In this document: piece after piece, positions 30,924 to 35,798 of the stretch
Numbering within the stretch: the first letter of the stretch is position 1
How the letters are laid out: the number at the start of each line of letters is the position of its first letter
Source of the DNA: Bacteroidales bacterium
GTDB lineage: Bacteria; Bacteroidota; Bacteroidia; Bacteroidales; Muribaculaceae
NCBI GenBank assembly: GCA_019416425.1
Contig: DXXK01000063.1
Span: forward strand, 1 to 35,798
Length of the DNA stretch: 35,798 bases
Reading direction: 5' to 3'
Notes under the pieces: generated by a model
The model's database searches: none
What the model was told of the DNA's origin: nothing
The model's input: only the letters and a program-made list of their open reading frames with translations
Position numbers and translations under genes: made by a program

Positions 30924-32018
30924 ATGCCGCAGCTAAATACTCACAACGGGTTGACCTCCAAACGCAACAAGTGGGTCGGTATAGGTTCCTTTGCAGTGAT
31001 ATTCTGTATCATGGCGGCCCTTGCCATGGTGCATGAGAACGCGATTTTCGGTTTTTCGCCAGGTAAAACGACCGACAAGGATAAGGTTCATCCTGTGAAA
31101 AAGTCCGGTGACAGCGAAGTAATCAATACCACTCGAATAGGCGAGAAGATTCTCGGATACGGAGGGAACGTTCCGCTGGAGATATACGTCACGGCAGGGC
31201 GCATTGATTCCATCAAGGCACTTCCCAACAATGAAACGAGCGAAGTGTTCCAGAGCCTATATGATAAAGGGCTCATGAATGCATGGAACGGCCATTCTCT
31301 ACAGCAGGCTGCTTCACTCCATGTTGACGGAGTATCGGGCGCCACATATTCGTCAAATGCCGTTATTGGTAATGTCAGAGCCGGAGTAGACTATGCATTG
31401 GGAATGAAGTCGAGAGGTTCCACGGCATCCTCTGCACAAATAAGCCTGATTGCCGCATTGCTTGTGATATTGGCAGGAGCTACAGTCCCACTGATTTTTC
31501 ATGCAAGTCCCCGCTACAGGTTTATGCAACAGATATTCAACGTGGCGATACTCGGATTCTGGGCCGGGGTTTTCATCGATTATTCAATGATGCTTAATTT
31601 CTTCGCCCATGGTTTCACGTTCACATTAGCCGGGCTGGTAACTATTATCCTTCTGATTGTTGGACTGATATATCCTGTGTTCAACAAACCGGGACATTAT
31701 TGCGCGTGGATATGCCCCTTCGGCTCATTACAGGAATTAGCGGGAAAGATTCAGAAACACAAAATCAAGATCTCCCCCGGGATCCTTAAGGCCCTTGATA
31801 CTTTCCGTTCCGCGCTTTGGGTTGTACTGCTATCCCTGCTTTTCGTAGGATTCGGATACCAATGGATTGATTATGAGATTTTCACCGGATTTCTTGTCCG
31901 GAGTGCGTCATGGATAGTGATTTGTGCGGGAATACTGTTTGTTGTTCTGTCGGTATTCGTAAACCGTCCTTTCTGCCGTTTTGTATGTCCGACAGGAACT
32001 TTGTTAAGAAACTCTTAG
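30924..32018 (+). CDS. FMN-binding / NosR-NapH-like iron-sulfur membrane protein
   Basis: 364 residues. One membrane segment (about 17-37) is followed by an extracytoplasmic FMN-binding domain with D135-GVSGA-T141, which fits the Dxx(S/T)GAT motif that ApbE transferases flavinylate on Thr. Then come several membrane segments (about 170-190, 205-225, 230-252, 292-312, 325-347) and two CxxxCP motifs, CAWICPFGSLQE and CRFVCPTGTLL, as in NosR/NapH electron-transfer proteins. The layout suggests that electrons pass through the membrane to covalent FMN outside. The likely recipient is the nitroreductase encoded 10 nt downstream (inference). No apbE gene is in view. The protein is much shorter than classical NosR and has only two short cysteine motifs. 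Confidence 0.87.
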   Translation: MPQLNTHNGLTSKRNKWVGIGSFAVIFCIMAALAMVHENAIFGFSPGKTTDKDKVHPVKKSGDSEVINTTRIGEKILGYGGNVPLEIYVTAGRIDSIKALPNNETSEVFQSLYDKGLMNAWNGHSLQQAASLHVDGVSGATYSSNAVIGNVRAGVDYALGMKSRGSTASSAQISLIAALLVILAGATVPLIFHASPRYRFMQQIFNVAILGFWAGVFIDYSMMLNFFAHGFTFTLAGLVTIILLIVGLIYPVFNKPGHYCAWICPFGSLQELAGKIQKHKIKISPGILKALDTFRSALWVVLLSLLFVGFGYQWIDYEIFTGFLVRSASWIVICAGILFVVLSVFVNRPFCRFVCPTGTLLRNS

Positions 32019-32028
32019 GACATGTTAT

Positions 32029-32661
32029 ATGAGGAATTCATGGACAATCGTGCTGCTATGCATAGCATTGATAGCAGTGTCGGTCAGACTTATGGTTTCC
32101 GTCAACAAGGCGTCTGACAGTTCGGCTGATTCTCCGGACCAGGTGCTTGAATGCATCATGACACGCGCCAGCGTGAGGAAGTACAAACCGGAAACAGTCA
32201 ACGACAGTATCATCACAGACGTGCTTAAAGCCGGAATGGCGGCCCCTACGGCAGCCAATCAGCAGGCGTGGCACTTTGTAGTGATTACGAACCAGGCACT
32301 TAAGGATTCCATAACGGATGCATTCCAATGGACCAAGATGGTCAGGGACTGTTCGTTCGCCGTAGTGGTGTGCGGTGATATGTCCCGGCTTTTCGATGGT
32401 GACCGTGAGAACGGAGGCTTCTGGACCTTGGATTGTTCGGCAGCATCCGAGAATATGCTGCTCGCAGCGCATGCCCTCGGACTTGGAGGGGTATGGTGCG
32501 GCATCTACCCTGAGGAAGATAGAATGGCAAGGCTATCGGCCATACTCAATCTTCCCCCAAACCTACGGCCTCTCAATATTCTTTCATTCGGTTATCCAGA
32601 GACAACGGTTGCTCCAAAGCAAAAGTGGAATCCCGGGAAAGTATCATACAACCGATTCTGA
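32029..32661 (+). CDS. Membrane-anchored nitroreductase family flavoprotein
   Basis: 210 residues. An N-terminal hydrophobic anchor (about 5-25, WTIVLLCIALIAVSVRLMVSV) is followed by a complete nitroreductase fold: TRASVRKYKPE (FMN phosphate contacts, about 44-54), AAPTAANQQAWHFVVI, the middle segment with ENMLLAAHALGLGGVWCGIYPEEDR, and the C-terminal ILSFGYPE. Nitroreductases are normally cytosolic NAD(P)H-dependent enzymes. The export or anchor segment suggests that this one works outside the membrane, where NAD(P)H is absent, taking electrons from the flavinylated NosR-like neighbour (inference). The substrate is unknown. Confidence 0.87.
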   Translation: MRNSWTIVLLCIALIAVSVRLMVSVNKASDSSADSPDQVLECIMTRASVRKYKPETVNDSIITDVLKAGMAAPTAANQQAWHFVVITNQALKDSITDAFQWTKMVRDCSFAVVVCGDMSRLFDGDRENGGFWTLDCSAASENMLLAAHALGLGGVWCGIYPEEDRMARLSAILNLPPNLRPLNILSFGYPETTVAPKQKWNPGKVSYNRF

Positions 32662-32697
32662 TCCATAAGTCAAATTTTGTTAGAAGTCGGGAATTGA

Positions 32698-32729
32698 TTT
32701 GGAATTTCGGGCCAGAGGTGCTATATTTG
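32698..32729 (+). promoter_or_regulatory. Promoter of uvrB
   Basis: TTTG (32698-32701), exactly 20 nt, then TATATTTG (32722-32729): a full match to the Bacteroidetes consensus. The transcript would start about 25 nt before the GTG start codon. Confidence 0.8.
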
Positions 32730-32758
32730 TAAGTTAATCTCAAAATTGTAGAAATTTA

Positions 32759-34885
32759 GTGGATTTCAAGTTAACTTCCGAATATGTCCCTACAGGGGAC
32801 CAGCCCGAAGCCATAGCCGAACTGGTGGATGGGGTGAACAACGGTTTGCCGCATCAGACCCTGCTCGGCGTCACCGGCTCCGGCAAGACCTTCACTATGG
32901 CCAACGTCATCCAGAAGGTCAAGCGTCCCACACTCATTCTCTCCCACAACAAGACCCTCGCCGCCCAGCTGTACGCCGAGATGAAGAGTTTCTTTCCCGA
33001 GAACTCCGTACAGTATTTCGTATCATATTACGACTACTACCAGCCCGAGGCATATATACCGGGCAGCGACAAATACATCGAGAAGGACCTGGCCATCAAC
33101 GAACAGATCGACAAGCTCCGACTCTCAACCGCCGCAGCTCTGCTGTCCGGCCGCCGTGACGTCATCGTGGTCAGCTCCGTCAGCTGCATCTACGGCATGG
33201 GCAACCCCGAGGACTTCCGGCAGACCGTCATCAACATCCAGGTAGGTCAGCACGTAAGCCGCAACCAATTCCTCCGCGACCTTGTGGCGTCCCTCTACTC
33301 CCGTACCGAGATCGAGCTGCAGAACGGCCAGTTCCGCGTCAAAGGTGATACCGTCGACATCAAGCTGTCGTTCGAGGACATACAGCTCCGCGTTGTGTTC
33401 TGGGGCGACGAGATCGAGAAGATACAGACAGTCGACCCGGCATCGGGAGCCGTGCTGAGCAACCTCGAAGGATTCCGCATATACCCCGCCAACATTTTCG
33501 TCACCACCAAGGAACGACAGGAGAAGGCCGTGGACCAGATAGCGCTGGACCTCGGCAAACAGACAGAATTCTTTACCGCCCAGGGCAAGATCTTAGAGGC
33601 CGAACGACTTCGCGAGCGCGTGACCTACGACCTGGAGATGATCAAGGAACTGGGCCACTGCAGCGGCATCGAGAACTACTCGCGCTACTTCGACGGCCGC
33701 GAGCCCGGCATGCGGCCCTTCTGCCTGCTGGACTACTTCCCCGACGACTTCCTGACCATAATCGACGAGAGCCACGTCACGCTGCCCCAGGTCCGCGGCA
33801 TGTTCGGCGGCGACCTGTCACGCAAGATGAACTTAGTGGAATACGGCTTCCGCCTCCCCGCAGCATTGGACAACCGACCGTTGAAGTTCGAGGAATTCGA
33901 GCGCCTCACGCCACAGACAATATACGTCAGCGCCACTCCGGGCGACTATGAGCTGCAGCAGACCGAAGGCATCTTCGTGGAGCAGGTGATCCGTCCCACC
34001 GGCCTGCTGGATCCCGAAATCGAGATCAGACCCACGGTCAACCAGGTGGACGACCTGATGGAGCAGATACGCCTGCGCATCGAAGCCGACGAGCGCATTC
34101 TGGTAACCACCCTGACCAAGCGCATGGCCGAGGAGCTGAACAAGCACCTGATCAAATGGGGCATCAGCTCCGCCTATATACACAGCGACGTGGACACTCT
34201 GGAACGTATCCGTATCCTGGAGGACCTGCGCGAAGGGAAGTATGACGTACTGATTGGCGTCAATCTGCTTCGCGAGGGACTGGACTTGCCGCAGGTCAGC
34301 CTTGTGGCCATCCTGGATGCAGACAAGGAGGGTTTCCTGCGCAACCACCGCAGCCTGACACAGACAGCAGGACGCGCCGCGCGTAACGTCAACGGCAAGG
34401 TCATAATGTACGCCGACAAGATAACCGACTCGATGCAACGCACCATCGACGAGACCAACCGCCGCCGCGCCAAGCAGATGATGTACAACGAGGCCCACGG
34501 CATCACACCCACTCCCATCGCAAAGAAGAGCCACAACGAGCTGGCCGAGATCTACGGCGAGGAGGCAGCCGACCGCACCTCCAAGCAGAGCAAGACCAAG
34601 CGCGTGGCCGCGCCTCAGAAACCGCGCAACACTCCGTCTGAACGGCCTCAGGCCAAGCCGAGACCATACGTGGAGCAGGAATTCCGACCGACCATCGCGG
34701 CGGATCCCGTCGTGGAGTATATGACACGGCCGGAACTGCAGTCGCGTGTGGAGATCGTGAAACGCGATATGATCGAGGCCGCGCGCCGCACCGACTTCAT
34801 CGAGGCCGCACGCCTGCGCGACGAACTGGTGCAGCTGCAGGAGAAACTGGAAAGCATGGACGTAAAAGCAGAAGCCAATGTCTGA
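32759..34885 (+). CDS. uvrB: Excinuclease ABC subunit B
   Basis: 708 residues, GTG start at 32759 (MDFKLTSEYVPTGDQPEAI fits the family start; no better ATG nearby). Walker A GVTGSGKT (37-44); the beta-hairpin YYDYYQPEAYIP that inserts between DNA strands; DESH at about 336; VTTLTKRMAEEL; LREGLDLPQVSLVAILDADKEGFLRN; QTAGRAARN; and the C-terminal UVR motif (FIEAARLRDELVQLQEKL) that contacts UvrC. A basic Pro-rich linker (about 608-650) precedes the UVR motif. It works with UvrA and UvrC in nucleotide excision repair. The stop overlaps the next gene by 8 nt. Confidence 0.97.
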   Translation: MDFKLTSEYVPTGDQPEAIAELVDGVNNGLPHQTLLGVTGSGKTFTMANVIQKVKRPTLILSHNKTLAAQLYAEMKSFFPENSVQYFVSYYDYYQPEAYIPGSDKYIEKDLAINEQIDKLRLSTAAALLSGRRDVIVVSSVSCIYGMGNPEDFRQTVINIQVGQHVSRNQFLRDLVASLYSRTEIELQNGQFRVKGDTVDIKLSFEDIQLRVVFWGDEIEKIQTVDPASGAVLSNLEGFRIYPANIFVTTKERQEKAVDQIALDLGKQTEFFTAQGKILEAERLRERVTYDLEMIKELGHCSGIENYSRYFDGREPGMRPFCLLDYFPDDFLTIIDESHVTLPQVRGMFGGDLSRKMNLVEYGFRLPAALDNRPLKFEEFERLTPQTIYVSATPGDYELQQTEGIFVEQVIRPTGLLDPEIEIRPTVNQVDDLMEQIRLRIEADERILVTTLTKRMAEELNKHLIKWGISSAYIHSDVDTLERIRILEDLREGKYDVLIGVNLLREGLDLPQVSLVAILDADKEGFLRNHRSLTQTAGRAARNVNGKVIMYADKITDSMQRTIDETNRRRAKQMMYNEAHGITPTPIAKKSHNELAEIYGEEAADRTSKQSKTKRVAAPQKPRNTPSERPQAKPRPYVEQEFRPTIAADPVVEYMTRPELQSRVEIVKRDMIEAARRTDFIEAARLRDELVQLQEKLESMDVKAEANV

Positions 34886-35798
34886 CAGCAAGCGAGAACT
34901 CGAACCCTGGCTGGACCGCCGTAACTACCTTCCCACCTCGCGCGACGAGATGGACGCCCTGGGCTGGGACCAGACAGATATAATACTATTCTCAGGCGAC
35001 GCCTATGTGGACCACCCATCGTTCGGCGCAGCTGTCATAGGCCGCGTGCTGCAGAAGGCCGGATACAAGGTCGCCATCGTCCCTCAGCCCAACTGGCGCG
35101 ACGACCTGCGCGACTTCAGGAAACTGGGTCGTCCGCGCCTGTTCTTCGGTGTCTCGGCCGGTGCCATGGACTCGATGGTGAATCACTATACGGCCAACCG
35201 CCGCCTTCGCCATGACGACGCCTATACCCCCGGCGGCAAGCACGGTATGCGCCCCGACTATCCCACGATTGTCTATTCCGAAATACTGAAGAAACTGTAT
35301 CCCGACGTTCCGGTGATAGCCGGCGGCATCGAGGCCTCACTGCGCCGAGTGTCGCATTATGATTACTGGCAGGACCGCCTGAGTCCTTCAATCATCTATG
35401 ACGCTCCGGTCGACATGGTGGTCTACGGAATGGGCGAGCGCACGGTCGTGACTATAGCCGACCGCATTGCTGCCGGCGAAAAGATACAGGATATCAAGGA
35501 TATTCCTCAAACAGTCTTCTTCGATAACGAACCTGCCGGTCCCGACGATGTGATACTGACCAGCTATGAGCAATGTCAGAAGGACAAGAAGAAACAGTCG
35601 TCCAACTTCCGTCGCGTCGAGGAGGAATCCAATAAGTACAGCGGCAATGTCATCCGTCAGTCCGGAATGGGCAAGACCGTCCGTATCAACCCGATGTGGG
35701 CGCCGATGACTACGGGCGAGATTGACGCTGCCTTTGACCTCCCTTACACCCGTATGCCGCATCCCGTTACAAGGGCAAGGTAATCCCCGCTTACGAGA
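34878..35798 (+). CDS. YgiQ family radical SAM protein, N-terminal part, frameshifted near the right edge
   Basis: The frame from ATG 34878 reads the N-terminal domain of the YgiQ family (LPTSRDEMDALGWDQTDIILFSGDAYVDHPSFGAAVIGRVL). The frame stops at 35783 after '...DLPYTRMPHPVTRAR'. One extra C in the run at 35763-35765 would restore HPRYKGKVIPAYE, which is how the family continues toward its radical SAM cysteine motif. So there is a 1-nt deletion, real or from sequencing, and the gene would go on past the window edge. The CxxxCxxC motif is outside the window. The family's reaction is not established. The start overlaps the uvrB stop by 8 nt. Confidence 0.85.

Overview
The window looks like a chromosome segment of a fairly GC-rich member of the Bacteroidales, probably a Muribaculaceae-like gut bacterium (inference). 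The support is: Bacteroidetes-type promoters (TTTG, 19-21 nt, TAnnTTTG) in front of several genes; Bacteroidetes-restricted families (DUF1896, DUF4099/DUF3945, a stand-alone HsdR-N protein); a tyrosine integrase of the Bacteroides conjugative-transposon type; carboxynorspermidine decarboxylase; and a tmRNA tag ending in YALAA.

Region 1 (1-443, minus) is the N-terminal part of a Crp/Fnr-type regulator that runs off the left edge. It is visibly more AT-rich than what follows.

Region 2 (about 541-12710, all genes on minus) is the integrase-proximal part of an integrative element. Read in the direction of transcription it holds: a tyrosine recombinase; two small overlapping helix-turn-helix genes; a DUF4099/DUF3945 protein; a short topoisomerase III-like protein that has lost its catalytic residues; a DUF1896 protein; and a 2025-residue fusion of DNA methylase, MutS domain I and SNF2-type helicase. 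No relaxase or transfer genes are visible, so the element either continues to the left or is a remnant. Between the integrase and the host tmRNA gene lies about 0.5 kb of non-coding DNA rich in direct and inverted repeats, the likely recombination region. An 11-nt motif (CACTAAATCC core) recurs in front of several starts in this element.

Region 3 (12783-13299, minus) has the tmRNA and tRNA-Gln(CUG) genes, with hairpins between and after them.

Region 4 (13606 to the end, all genes on plus) is chromosomal housekeeping: an ABC-F ATPase, an M13 peptidase, aroE and comEC in a tight run; dnaE and trxA, closed by a perfect 38-bp palindrome; lipA and lipB overlapping by 4 nt; a 194-bp inverted-repeat-bounded spacer; an HsdR-N nuclease-like gene 2 nt ahead of a PcrA/UvrD helicase, then nspC; an exported redox cluster (DJ-1-like protein with signal peptide, flavinylated FMN-binding/NosR-like membrane protein, membrane-anchored nitroreductase); and uvrB overlapping a YgiQ-family radical SAM gene that carries an apparent 1-nt deletion just before the right edge.

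The most interesting parts are the exported flavin/iron-sulfur redox trio, the catalytically dead topoisomerase-like protein, the methylase-MutS-helicase fusion, and the recurrent leader motif and repeat arrays of the element.
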